From: Achromobacter pestifer
GTDB lineage: Bacteria; Pseudomonadota; Gammaproteobacteria; Burkholderiales; Burkholderiaceae_B
Direction: 5' to 3'
Length of the DNA: 64,000 nucleotides
Assembly (NCBI RefSeq): GCF_902859625.1
Contig: NZ_CADIJX010000004.1
Coordinates: 62,001 to 126,000 of the forward strand
Shown: positions 56,389 through 64,000 of the stretch, piece after piece
Layout of the letters: each line of letters starts with the position of its first letter
Numbering within the stretch: the first letter of the stretch is position 1
Translations under genes and position numbers: made by a program
Notes under the pieces: generated by a model
Seen by the model: only the letters and a program-made list of their open reading frames with translations
Told to the model about the DNA's origin: nothing
Databases searched by the model: none

Positions 56389-58335
56389 TTATGATACCGG
56401 CTCTGCGTCCGCCTGCATCGCCGCATAGGCGCTGTCGGCCCGCAATACGTGCGTATCACGCAAGCGCCGCGTGTAGCCTACCCGATCGAAGTATTCCAGC
56501 ACCTGGATGGCACGCTTGCGGCCTAGCCCGGTCGCGTCGCGGAACACCGCCGCATTCAAGCCCGCCGGCTGCGCCGCCAGGTTCGCCGCCAACCGTGCCA
56601 GCGCCCGCACCTGATCGCGGTGATAGAACAGATCCTTCACCACCTGCGCCACGTCTCCGCGGCGCAGCAGCTTGCGCAGCAGTTGCCGCACGCGCTCTTC
56701 GGTTTCATTCTGCTCGCGGGCCAGGTCCCGCACCCAGGGCGGGTCGAAAGCCCCCTGCGCGAGCAGCGGCAACAGACGCGCGGCCAAGGCGGACTCGGCA
56801 TCGGCCAGCGTGGACGTATGGGCGGGCAGATGCAGCCACGGCCCGTTACGCACGATGCGACCGTCGCGCTGTAGATGGTCCAGCACCGCTGTCCACAAGG
56901 CGTCCGGCCCCACTGGCATCGCCATTCGGCGCAAGCGTGCGCTGTCCGGACCTGGTTCGTCAGGCGCGCTCAGATGAAAGGCCGCCAACGCCTGTTCAAC
57001 GCGCGCGCGCAAGGCATCCCAATGTGCGCCCTGGATCAAGGTGCGTGGCGCCTGAGCGTTGCGCGCCTCGATCCACAAGGCGCCGTGTGGCGCGTCGATG
57101 GCGCGCACGGGCCTGCCCGTCAGGCGCTGCAAGGCGGCTTCGTCCAGGCCCAGCGGCGCGTGCGCCAGCACGGGCGGCAGGCCGCCGCCGTCCAGCATGT
57201 CGGACAGTGCCTGCAAGCCCTGCAAACGCGAGGCCGCCCGGCGCTTGCGGTCTGGCGCATTCGGGTCCAGCACCCGGCCTCCGCCGACCGTGCGCGTTGC
57301 CTGCGCATTACGGACAATGTAGCGGTCACCCGGCATCGCACAGACGGGTTCGTCAAACACCAGTTGAACCCAGCCGGATTGCCCCGGCGCCAGCGTCTCC
57401 GCGCTAAGCGGCACCACGTGCGCCACATGGTGTGCGGCGCCGATGTGCACATGCAATGGCGCCCACGCGCGCACGGGCGCGTCGGCGGCAGGCAGCAAGG
57501 TCATCGCCACATCGATATGGCGCGAGGGCAGGAAACAGCGTGCGTCGGCGATCCAGTCACCGCGCGCGATGGCGCTTTTATCGATGCCCGCCAGATTCAA
57601 CGCGCAACGTTGCCCCGCCAAGCCGGTGTCGGCGGGTTGGTTCTGCGCATGAATGCTGCGCACGCGCACGCGCGTGCCGGCTGGCATCAGCCGCAAGTCC
57701 GCGGTGTCGTCACCCGCGCGCACCTGGCCCGCGTGCGCCGTCCCCGTCACCACCGTGCCGTGCCCCGCCAGCGTGAACACCCGGTCCACCGCCAAGCGGA
57801 ACAGGCCAGCGCCGTCGCGCTGCCGCAAGCCTTCGGCCTGCGCATGCAGATAAGCGTTCAGGTCCGCGGTGCCGGCATCGTCGGGTTGCGACGCACACAC
57901 GGCGAACACGGGTGCGCCCTCCAGGAAGGTGCCCGCCGCCAGCGCGGCGATCTCGGCACGCACGGCGGCTTGCTGCGCGGCGTCGGCGCGATCGCTCTTG
58001 GTCAAGGCCACTGCGCCCTGCGCCACGCCAAGCAGGGTCAGAATGGCCAGGTGTTCGCGGGTCTGCGGCATGACGCCATCGTCCGCTGCCACGACCAACA
58101 GGCCGAAGTCGATACCGCTGGCGCCCGCCGCCATCGTGTGCACCAGTTTCTCGTGTCCGGGCACGTCGATGAAACCCAGTACGTCGCCATTGGCCAGCGG
58201 CGTGTAGGCATAGCCCAGTTCGATGGAAATGCCGCGCGCCTTCTCTTCTTTGAGCCGATCGGTGTCGACGCCCGTCAGGGCGCGCACCAGCGTGGTCTTG
58301 CCGTGGTCGATATGGCCGGCGGTGCCGATGATCAT
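56389..58335 (-). CDS. selB: selenocysteine-specific elongation factor
   Basis: GTPase that carries Sec-tRNA to UGA codons with a SECIS hairpin. It is 648 residues from the ATG at 58335, which overlaps the selA stop by 4 nt. G1 is GHIDHGKT (residues 7-14), then the DVPGHEKL and TKSD motifs. EF-Tu-like domains II and III follow, and the C-terminal winged helices that bind SECIS RNA end with [32 protein letters not shown]. The length matches the family. Confidence 0.97.
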   Translation of the reverse strand: MIIGTAGHIDHGKTTLVRALTGVDTDRLKEEKARGISIELGYAYTPLANGDVLGFIDVPGHEKLVHTMAAGASGIDFGLLVVAADDGVMPQTREHLAILTLLGVAQGAVALTKSDRADAAQQAAVRAEIAALAAGTFLEGAPVFAVCASQPDDAGTADLNAYLHAQAEGLRQRDGAGLFRLAVDRVFTLAGHGTVVTGTAHAGQVRAGDDTADLRLMPAGTRVRVRSIHAQNQPADTGLAGQRCALNLAGIDKSAIARGDWIADARCFLPSRHIDVAMTLLPAADAPVRAWAPLHVHIGAAHHVAHVVPLSAETLAPGQSGWVQLVFDEPVCAMPGDRYIVRNAQATRTVGGGRVLDPNAPDRKRRAASRLQGLQALSDMLDGGGLPPVLAHAPLGLDEAALQRLTGRPVRAIDAPHGALWIEARNAQAPRTLIQGAHWDALRARVEQALAAFHLSAPDEPGPDSARLRRMAMPVGPDALWTAVLDHLQRDGRIVRNGPWLHLPAHTSTLADAESALAARLLPLLAQGAFDPPWVRDLAREQNETEERVRQLLRKLLRRGDVAQVVKDLFYHRDQVRALARLAANLAAQPAGLNAAVFRDATGLGRKRAIQVLEYFDRVGYTRRLRDTHVLRADSAYAAMQADAEPVS

Positions 58336-59762
58336 GCCAGGGGCTCCGCCAGTTGCGCGGCAAAGGCCGCTTCGTCTCGCGCTTCCAGGCAGCGCAGATC
58401 CAGCCACAAGGCATCGTCGGCAATGCGTCCGATGACGGGCGTCGGCAAGCGGCGCAGTTGGGTTTCAAGTTTGTCCAGATGCCGCCCCGGCCGGCCGCTG
58501 CCGGTGTAGCGCACGGCAAGCCCCCAGCTGGGCAATTGGTCCACCGGCAACGCCCCGCTGCCAATCTGGCTGAACAGGGGCATTGCCTGGACCGCATAAT
58601 TCGCGCCGACGGCATGCGCCAGCACGCCACGCAGCCGTTCGGCCTGCGGTTGGATCTCGCGCTGCGGGCGCGTCAACAGACGCAACGTGGTCAAGCGTTG
58701 GGCCAGGAATTCCGGCGCGCGGTACAAGCCCAGCACCGGCTCCAGCGCCGCCAACGTCAATTTGCTGACACGCAAGGCGCGTTTCAGCGGATTCTTCTTG
58801 ATCTTGCGGATCAGGTCGGCGCGGCCCACCAACAGGCCGGCTTGGGGCCCGCCCAGCAACTTGTCGCCGCTGAACGTCACCAGATCGGCCCCGGCAGCGA
58901 TCGTCTCGCGCACCGTGTCTTCCTTGGGCAAGCCGAATTGCGTCAGATCCACCAAGGTGCCGCTGCCCAGGTCCACCGTGGCCGGCAGCCCTTGCGCATG
59001 CGCCAAGGCCGCGACTTCCGCGACACTGACGCTTTTCGTGAAACCGGTGACGGCGTAATTGCTGCAATGCACCTTCATCAACATCGCGGTACGCGAGCCA
59101 ATGGCGTTTTCGTAGTCGGCGGCATGGGTCCGGTTGGTGGTGCCTACTTCGACCAGCTTCGCCCCGGCGCGCTTCATGATGTCGGGAATGCGGAACGCGC
59201 CACCGATCTCGACCAGTTCGCCGCGCGACACGACGACCTCGCGCCGGTCGGCCAGTGCATTGAGCATCAGCAGCACGGCGGCAGCGTTATTGTTGACGAC
59301 GGTGGCGGCTTCGGCCCCTGTCAATTCGCATAGCAAGTCGTCGATCAGGTCGTCGCGGTCGCCACGGCCGCCGGTGTCCAGATCGAATTCCAGATTGGCC
59401 GGGGCCGTCAGCGCGCGCAACACCGAGGCGACGGCTTCGTCGGGCAGCAACGCTCGCCCAAGATTGGTGTGCAAGACGGTGCCGGTCAGGTTGTAGACGG
59501 CGCGCAGGCGCGGCCGGGCCGCCTTGTCCAACGCTGCCGACACTCGGGCCGCCACGGCGGTTGCGTCCAGCTCCTGAGCCATCAACTGGCCCGCCAGCGC
59601 GCGTTGGCGCAGCGCGTCCAGGTCGCGCCGCAACGCGGCGACCACCTGCGTGCGGCCATGCGTGTCCAGCGTGGCGCGCAGGGCATCGGCGTTCAGCAGA
59701 CGGTCCAGCGCAGGGATATCGGAGACGGCGGCCGCGCCGCCGGCTGAAGGATGCGCGGCCAT
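58332..59762 (-). CDS. selA: L-seryl-tRNA(Sec) selenium transferase
   Basis: PLP enzyme that converts Ser-tRNA-Sec to Sec-tRNA-Sec with selenophosphate. It is 476 residues from the ATG at 59762, 1 nt after the fdhE stop. The PLP lysine is Lys301 in [31 protein letters not shown] and [15 protein letters not shown] are also canonical. Coupled to fdhE upstream and selB downstream. Confidence 0.97.
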   Translation of the reverse strand: MAAHPSAGGAAAVSDIPALDRLLNADALRATLDTHGRTQVVAALRRDLDALRQRALAGQLMAQELDATAVAARVSAALDKAARPRLRAVYNLTGTVLHTNLGRALLPDEAVASVLRALTAPANLEFDLDTGGRGDRDDLIDDLLCELTGAEAATVVNNNAAAVLLMLNALADRREVVVSRGELVEIGGAFRIPDIMKRAGAKLVEVGTTNRTHAADYENAIGSRTAMLMKVHCSNYAVTGFTKSVSVAEVAALAHAQGLPATVDLGSGTLVDLTQFGLPKEDTVRETIAAGADLVTFSGDKLLGGPQAGLLVGRADLIRKIKKNPLKRALRVSKLTLAALEPVLGLYRAPEFLAQRLTTLRLLTRPQREIQPQAERLRGVLAHAVGANYAVQAMPLFSQIGSGALPVDQLPSWGLAVRYTGSGRPGRHLDKLETQLRRLPTPVIGRIADDALWLDLRCLEARDEAAFAAQLAEPLA

Positions 59763-59763
59763 G

Positions 59764-60696
59764 CTATTCCTCGGTGCCATGCCACAACAAGGGGTTGCCG
59801 CTTGCACGCGAATAACCCGCCTCGCCAACCAGGACGTCCAGCATCAGGCTGGCCAGATCGTCGGCCACCGGCTCGACGTACAGGTCCTTGTCCTGATAGA
59901 AGATCTTGCGATAGGTGTGGCAGTGGTCGCAGGTTTCGGCCTTGATGGCGGGCGAGCGGCCATCGATGGACTGATACGCCACCGCTTCCACGTCTTCGCA
60001 GTGCGTGCACTTCACCCGCACCATGTGCCATTGCGTGGCGCACAGGCTGCAACACAGGTAGCGATAGCCTTCGTATTGCCCGCCCACCCGCACCACGCTG
60101 GCCACCGGCAGGCTGGCGCAGACAGGGCAGACGCCAAACGGGCTGACCACCGGCAACTGCTTATCGTCGAACCGGCTGGCCAGGTCGGTCCAATAGACCT
60201 GCAAGGCCGCCATCACGAACGGCGCCGCCGCGCCATCCACGCCCTGGTCCTGCTCGGACAGCACGGCTTCGGCCAGGTCTTCCAGTGACTCCGGATCCTC
60301 ATCCACTGCCCGGCGCAGCGCGGCGCACACCTCGATGGCCTCGGCGGGCACGTTCTTGCCGCGCGACACCTCGTCCACCAAGCGCGCCAAGATGCCGCGC
60401 CACATCGGATCACGCGGCCAGCCCACCGCCTGCAAGGGCGGCATGCCGTGGGCCTGCGCCAAGGCAACGCTATCTTCGGATGCCCCGGGCGCCGCACAGT
60501 CCTTCAGCGCGCCCTGCTGGGCATCGACCAGCTGCGCCATCAGCAGCAGATAGTCAGCCACCGGACTGTCGACCGCCAACTGCCGCAAGCGCGCCGCACG
60601 TGTCGCGAACACGGAAGCGCGATCAGGCAGGCTGACGCGGGGGATAACGTTGTGGTCTAGCGCTTCGATCTCACCGCGCGGAAGAATTCGCTGCAA
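59764..60696 (-). CDS. fdhE: formate dehydrogenase accessory protein FdhE
   Basis: Rubredoxin-like cytoplasmic protein needed for assembly of respiratory formate dehydrogenases. It is 310 residues from a TTG at 60696 with GGAGA 5-6 nt before it. Four CxxC motifs bind metal: CPVC, CSLC, CTHC and CDHC between about residues 190 and 265. It leads the fdhE-selA-selB(-selC) unit, placing Sec insertion and formate dehydrogenase maturation under one control. Confidence 0.95.
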   Translation of the reverse strand: MQRILPRGEIEALDHNVIPRVSLPDRASVFATRAARLRQLAVDSPVADYLLLMAQLVDAQQGALKDCAAPGASEDSVALAQAHGMPPLQAVGWPRDPMWRGILARLVDEVSRGKNVPAEAIEVCAALRRAVDEDPESLEDLAEAVLSEQDQGVDGAAAPFVMAALQVYWTDLASRFDDKQLPVVSPFGVCPVCASLPVASVVRVGGQYEGYRYLCCSLCATQWHMVRVKCTHCEDVEAVAYQSIDGRSPAIKAETCDHCHTYRKIFYQDKDLYVEPVADDLASLMLDVLVGEAGYSRASGNPLLWHGTEE

Positions 60697-60710
60697 TTAC
60701 GTCTCCAAGA

Positions 60711-60756
60711 AAACAAACACGGCTGCCTACCTTCAAAAAGAAGGATAGCAGCCGTG
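60711..60756 (-). terminator. terminator after the formate dehydrogenase operon
   Basis: A long stem (60718-60734 with 60740-60756, two mismatched positions) has an A/T loop and, on the minus strand, runs into TTTGTTTTC. It separates fdoGHI from fdhE-selAB, so fdhE needs read-through or its own promoter in the short 60697-60717 stretch. Confidence 0.75.
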
Positions 60757-60773
60757 GGCCGATACGTGGCGGG

Positions 60774-60841
60774 GGGCCCCAAGGCGGAAAGCGCCCCCTT
60801 GGGGGGCAGGAAGCGCACGCAGTGCGCGCGCCGTGGGGCCC
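60774..60841. repeat. GC-rich intergenic hairpin repeat
   Basis: Outer arms GGGCCCC (60774-60780) and GGGGCCC (60835-60841) enclose a hairpin of CCAAGG/CCTTGG type around 60777-60807 and another perfect 6-bp stem GCGCAC/GTGCGC (60813-60818, 60822-60827). It begins 5 nt past the fdoI stop. The layout looks like a dispersed intergenic repeat of this bacterial group, but I see only this copy in the window. Confidence 0.6.
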
Positions 60842-60846
60842 TTCTA

Positions 60847-61479
60847 CTATTTCTTGACCTGTTCGCGAAACCAGGCGCGATGGTGCTTCCACGCCCAGCC
60901 CGCCGTCACGTAACCGCGCAGCATTGCCGTCAGCGACCCCTTGACCCAGATCGCCGCGTAGATATGCACGATGATCGAGCAAATCAACACCAGCGCCGTC
61001 ACGGCGTGCAGCACGGATGCGGCCCGGACCACCCAGATCGGGAAATAGAACGAGAAGAACTCGCGCCAGATCACGATGCCGCTGGCGAACAGCCCCAGCA
61101 TGCACAGCACCAACACGTAAAAGAGCAGCTTCTGACCGGCGTTGTACTTGCCGACCTCGGGCAACTTCTCTTCGCGGTTCTCGACCACGTCGTTCAGTTG
61201 CTTGAGCCACTGGCGGTCTGCCTTCGTCATCATGTTGTGCCGCCACATGTGGCCGGCGAACACGACGAAGCAGACAAACATCACCAGCCCGATGAAGGGG
61301 TGCAGGATGCGCGTCCAGGGACCGCCGCCGAACAGGTTCGACAACCAGAACATCGACGGATGGAACAGCGCCAACCCGGACAGCGCCAACAGGATGAACG
61401 TGAAGGCGATGATCCAGTGGTTGGTGCGTTCGCCCGGCGTATAGCGCTTGATCCGGCGGTGACGGTGATCTTCAGTCAT
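60847..61479 (-). CDS. fdoI: formate dehydrogenase cytochrome b556 subunit
   Basis: Membrane gamma subunit that takes electrons from the beta subunit through two b hemes to quinone. It is 210 residues from the ATG at 61479 (GGAGG upstream), overlapping the fdoH end by 8 nt. Four membrane helices are visible ([74 protein letters not shown]) with His residues placed as heme ligands. Confidence 0.95.
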   Translation of the reverse strand: MTEDHRHRRIKRYTPGERTNHWIIAFTFILLALSGLALFHPSMFWLSNLFGGGPWTRILHPFIGLVMFVCFVVFAGHMWRHNMMTKADRQWLKQLNDVVENREEKLPEVGKYNAGQKLLFYVLVLCMLGLFASGIVIWREFFSFYFPIWVVRAASVLHAVTALVLICSIIVHIYAAIWVKGSLTAMLRGYVTAGWAWKHHRAWFREQVKK

Positions 61480-62371
61480 GGCGCACCTCCTCTTCGGCAC
61501 GGCGTTCGTCTTCTTCCGAGACCTCGTTGCGGCCAACGCGAGCGTAGTGGAAGAAGCCCGCCACGGCGGTCAAGGCCATCGCGGCCACGCCCAGCGGTTT
61601 GGCCAGCCCCTTCCACAGCGACACCATGGGGCTGATATGCGGGTCCTTGGGCAGCCCGTGATAAAGCCCGGGCTGGTCGGCGTGATGCAGCACATACATG
61701 ACGTGTGTGCCGCCCACGCCCTGCGGGTCATACAGGCCTGCCTGATCGAAACCGCGGGACTTCAAGTCCACGATCCGTTCCTCGGCGTGCTGCTTCATGT
61801 CTTCCTTGGTGCCGAACACGATGGCGCCCGTGGGACAGGCCTTCACGCAGGCGGGCTCCTGACCAACGGCCACGCGGTCGGAACACAAGGTGCACTTGTA
61901 CGCCTTATGGTCCTTCTTGGAAATGCGCGGCACGTTGAACGGGCAGCCGGTGATGCAGTAACCGCATCCAATACAGCTTTCTTCATGGAAATCCACGATG
62001 CCGTTGTTGTACTGGATGATGGCGCCCGGCGAGGGACAGGCCTTCAGACAGCCCGGGTCTTCGCAGTGCATGCAGCCGTCCTTGCGGATCAGCCATTCCA
62101 GGTCGCCTGCGGGGTTCTCGTATTCCGAGAAGCGCATGACGGTCCAGGAATGCTCGGTCAGGTCGGCCGGGTTGTCGTAGACGCCCACGTTGGTGCCGAT
62201 CTCGTCGCGCAGATCGTTCCATTCCATACAGGCGCTTTGGCAAGCCTTGCACCCGATGCACTTGGAAACGTCGATCAGCTTGGCGACCGAGCCCGTGATG
62301 GGTTCACGGATGCCCGGCGGCGGCGTGGTCGTGGCGGAGCGCCGCTTGATGTCTAGGGATTGCATGGACAT
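61472..62371 (-). CDS. fdoH: formate dehydrogenase iron-sulfur subunit
   Basis: Beta subunit with four [4Fe-4S] clusters linking the catalytic subunit to cytochrome b. It is 299 residues. The cysteine groups are [35 protein letters not shown] and CTLC...C...C. A single C-terminal membrane helix ([22 protein letters not shown]) anchors it. AGGAGA precedes the ATG. It has an acidic tail after the helix. Confidence 0.96.
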   Translation of the reverse strand: MSMQSLDIKRRSATTTPPPGIREPITGSVAKLIDVSKCIGCKACQSACMEWNDLRDEIGTNVGVYDNPADLTEHSWTVMRFSEYENPAGDLEWLIRKDGCMHCEDPGCLKACPSPGAIIQYNNGIVDFHEESCIGCGYCITGCPFNVPRISKKDHKAYKCTLCSDRVAVGQEPACVKACPTGAIVFGTKEDMKQHAEERIVDLKSRGFDQAGLYDPQGVGGTHVMYVLHHADQPGLYHGLPKDPHISPMVSLWKGLAKPLGVAAMALTAVAGFFHYARVGRNEVSEEDERRAEEEVRHD

Positions 62372-62381
62372 GTCGGTTCTC

Positions 62382-64000
62382 CTAAGCCTTCTCGACCTTG
62401 ACCAGGAACGACTTGAATTCCGGTGTCTGGGAATTGCCGTCGCCCACGAATGGCGTCAGGGTATTGGTGAGGAAGCCGGGTTTGGCGATACCCACAAAGC
62501 CCCAGTGGATGGGAATCCCGACGTGGTGCACGGTCTTGCCTTCAACCGTCAGCGCCCGCAAGCGCTTGGTGACCAGCGCAACCGCCTTGATGTAGCCACG
62601 GTTGGACGACACCTTCACGCGGCTCCCGTTGGCGATCCCCAGTTCTTTGGCCAGCGCGTCCCCGATCTCCACGAATTGCTCCGGCTGGAGAATCGCGTTG
62701 ATGCGGACGTTCTTGGTCCAGTAGTGGAAGTGCTCCGTCAAACGGTAGGTGGTGGCGACATACGGGAACTTGTCCACCGTGCCCATCGCGGCCAGGTCGT
62801 CCTTGAAGACGCGCGCGGCCGGATTGCTGGTGACGCCCTTGGCCTTTGGATACAGCGGGTTGTAGCCCAGCGGCGTCTCGAAGGGTTCGTAGTGTTCCGG
62901 GAACGGCCCTTCGGCCATGCCCGCCCGCGCGAAGAAACGCGCCACCCCTTCCGGATTCATGATGAACGGCCCCATGCCGCCGTCGGGGTTCTCGTCGCCC
63001 TTGAAGTCAGGGATGTCGGCGCCCGCCCAAATCTTGCCGGTCCAGGAGATCAGTTTGCGGCGCGGATCGAACGGCTTGCCCGCCACGTCGCAAGAGGCAC
63101 GGTTGTACAGGATGCGGCGATTGGCCGGCCATGCCCAGGCCCAGTTCAGCGTCTGGCCGATGCCGGTAGGGTCGCTGTTGTCACGGCGTGCCATCAGGTT
63201 GCCGGTTGGGCCCCAGGCGCCGGCGAAGATCCAACAGCCGCTGGCCGTGGAACCGTCGTCGCGCAGTTCCGCGAAGCCCGCCAATTGCTCGCCGCCCTTG
63301 CGGGTGACCTTGGTCGGGTCTTTGGGGTCAACCAGGTCCACCAGCGCGCTGCCCGAGTATTCCTTGGCCAGTTCTTCCGCGGTGGGATTCTGCGGATTGC
63401 CGTAAGGCCAGGACAGGTTGACGATGGGGTCCGGAAACTTGCCGCCTTCATCCTGGTAGAGCTTGCGCAGGCGCGTGAAGATCAGCGCCATGATTTCGAT
63501 GTCGCTCTTGGCCTCGCCCGGGGGTTCCGCGCCCTTCCAGTGCCATTGCAACCAGCGCCCGGAGTTCACCAGTGCGCCGTCTTCCTCGGCAAAACAGGTC
63601 GTGGGCAAGCGGAAGACTTCCGTCTGGATCTTGGTCGGATCCACGTCGTTGGCCTCGCCCGCGTTGCGCCAGAACTCGGAGGTCTCTGTGACCAGCGGGT
63701 CCATGATGACCAGGAACTTCAGCTTGGCGAAGCCATCATTCAGCTTGGCCTTGTGCGGCGCCGCGGCCAGGGGGTTGAAGCCCTGCGCGATGTAGCCGTT
63801 CATCTTGCCCTGGGACATGAGCTCGTAGACCTGAAGCATGTCGTAGAGCTTGTCCAGCTTGGGCAGATAGTCGAACGCCCAGTTGTTTTCCGCCGTGGCC
63901 GCCTTGCCCCACCAGGCCTTCATCAGGCTGACGTGGAACTTGTTGTAGTTCTGCCAGTAGCTGAGCTGGTTAGGACGCAGCGGCTTTTGCGTGCGGGTCT
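62382..64000 (-). CDS. fdoG: formate dehydrogenase major subunit, C-terminal part (partial)
   Basis: Molybdo/tungsto-bis-MGD catalytic subunit of respiratory formate dehydrogenase. The frame is open from 62382 to the right edge, about 539 residues; the visible N-terminal end is [21 protein letters not shown] Met inside it at 63923 is internal, not a start. The MGD-binding C-terminal domain is seen ([51 protein letters not shown]). The expected Sec UGA near residue 196 of the family lies outside the window, so its presence is inferred from the sel genes alongside. Confidence 0.95.
   Translation of the reverse strand, partial: TRTQKPLRPNQLSYWQNYNKFHVSLMKAWWGKAATAENNWAFDYLPKLDKLYDMLQVYELMSQGKMNGYIAQGFNPLAAAPHKAKLNDGFAKLKFLVIMDPLVTETSEFWRNAGEANDVDPTKIQTEVFRLPTTCFAEEDGALVNSGRWLQWHWKGAEPPGEAKSDIEIMALIFTRLRKLYQDEGGKFPDPIVNLSWPYGNPQNPTAEELAKEYSGSALVDLVDPKDPTKVTRKGGEQLAGFAELRDDGSTASGCWIFAGAWGPTGNLMARRDNSDPTGIGQTLNWAWAWPANRRILYNRASCDVAGKPFDPRRKLISWTGKIWAGADIPDFKGDENPDGGMGPFIMNPEGVARFFARAGMAEGPFPEHYEPFETPLGYNPLYPKAKGVTSNPAARVFKDDLAAMGTVDKFPYVATTYRLTEHFHYWTKNVRINAILQPEQFVEIGDALAKELGIANGSRVKVSSNRGYIKAVALVTKRLRALTVEGKTVHHVGIPIHWGFVGIAKPGFLTNTLTPFVGDGNSQTPEFKSFLVKVEKA

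Noticed and set aside
63923..63923. Met at this position as the start of a formate dehydrogenase gene
   Set aside because: The frame continues to the window edge with conserved sequence, so this Met is internal.

Overview
This 64 kb window is chromosomal DNA from a GC-rich, respiratory Gram-negative bacterium. Gene order (atpIBEFHAGD, rpe-gph-trpEGDC with a trp leader, apaG/mltA nearby), the many Bug-type solute receptors and protein-level resemblance point to the Burkholderiales, most likely an Alcaligenaceae member such as Achromobacter or Bordetella. That assignment is inference; there is no rRNA in the window. No mobile element, phage or CRISPR array is visible. The coding is dense and almost all genes look intact.

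Layout. 1-6.9 kb: F1Fo ATP synthase operon on the minus strand, with atpD cut by the left edge, and a roughly 300-nt leader and promoter upstream of atpI. 7.4-15.2 kb: a secreted DUF1254/DUF1214 protein, an enoyl-CoA hydratase, an M61 peptidase, and a two-subunit 3-oxoacid CoA-transferase flanked by two Bug (TTT) receptors. 15.3-25.5 kb: one long minus-strand unit, urtABCDE-like ABC transporter, aliphatic amidase amiE, MoxR ATPase (amiB/norQ-like), VWA protein (norD-like), amide sensor amiC and ANTAR antiterminator amiR. 25.9-32.6 kb: iron region with a TonB siderophore receptor, a PchR-type regulator broken by a frameshift, a flavin oxidoreductase and two Fur-box-like sites; a LysR regulator and a divergent pcaD-like hydrolase sit inside it. 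32.7-40.9 kb: folB-ttcA, a 322-bp nested repeat element, a 2-hydroxyacid dehydrogenase, dsbC, ubiH/visC, mltA and apaG on minus, then rpe-gph on plus. 40.9-45.1 kb: trp leader peptide, attenuator and trpEGDC. 45.1-49.2 kb: AcoR-type sigma-54 activator divergent from an aldehyde dehydrogenase and a DUF779 protein, with a near-perfect -24/-12 promoter. 49.4-53.4 kb: DsbA-like isomerase, LysR regulator, LTA-synthase-like membrane sulfatase. 53.4-64 kb: selenocysteine and formate dehydrogenase region: selD, a transglutaminase-like protein and a TlpA-like redoxin, then selC, selB, selA, fdhE and fdoI-fdoH-fdoG on minus, with fdoG running off the right edge.

How parts work together. The amide unit would import short amides or urea, hydrolyse amides to carboxylate and ammonia, sense amide through AmiC and relieve leader termination through AmiR; a candidate ANTAR hairpin lies in the urtA leader. 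The selenium region supplies everything needed to insert Sec into the adjacent formate dehydrogenase. The iron genes share Fur-like sites. The most notable non-coding structures are the nested inverted/direct repeat at 34080-34401, the 15-bp tandem array at 31513-31661, the trp attenuator at 40904-41072, and alternative hairpins between atpA and atpG.
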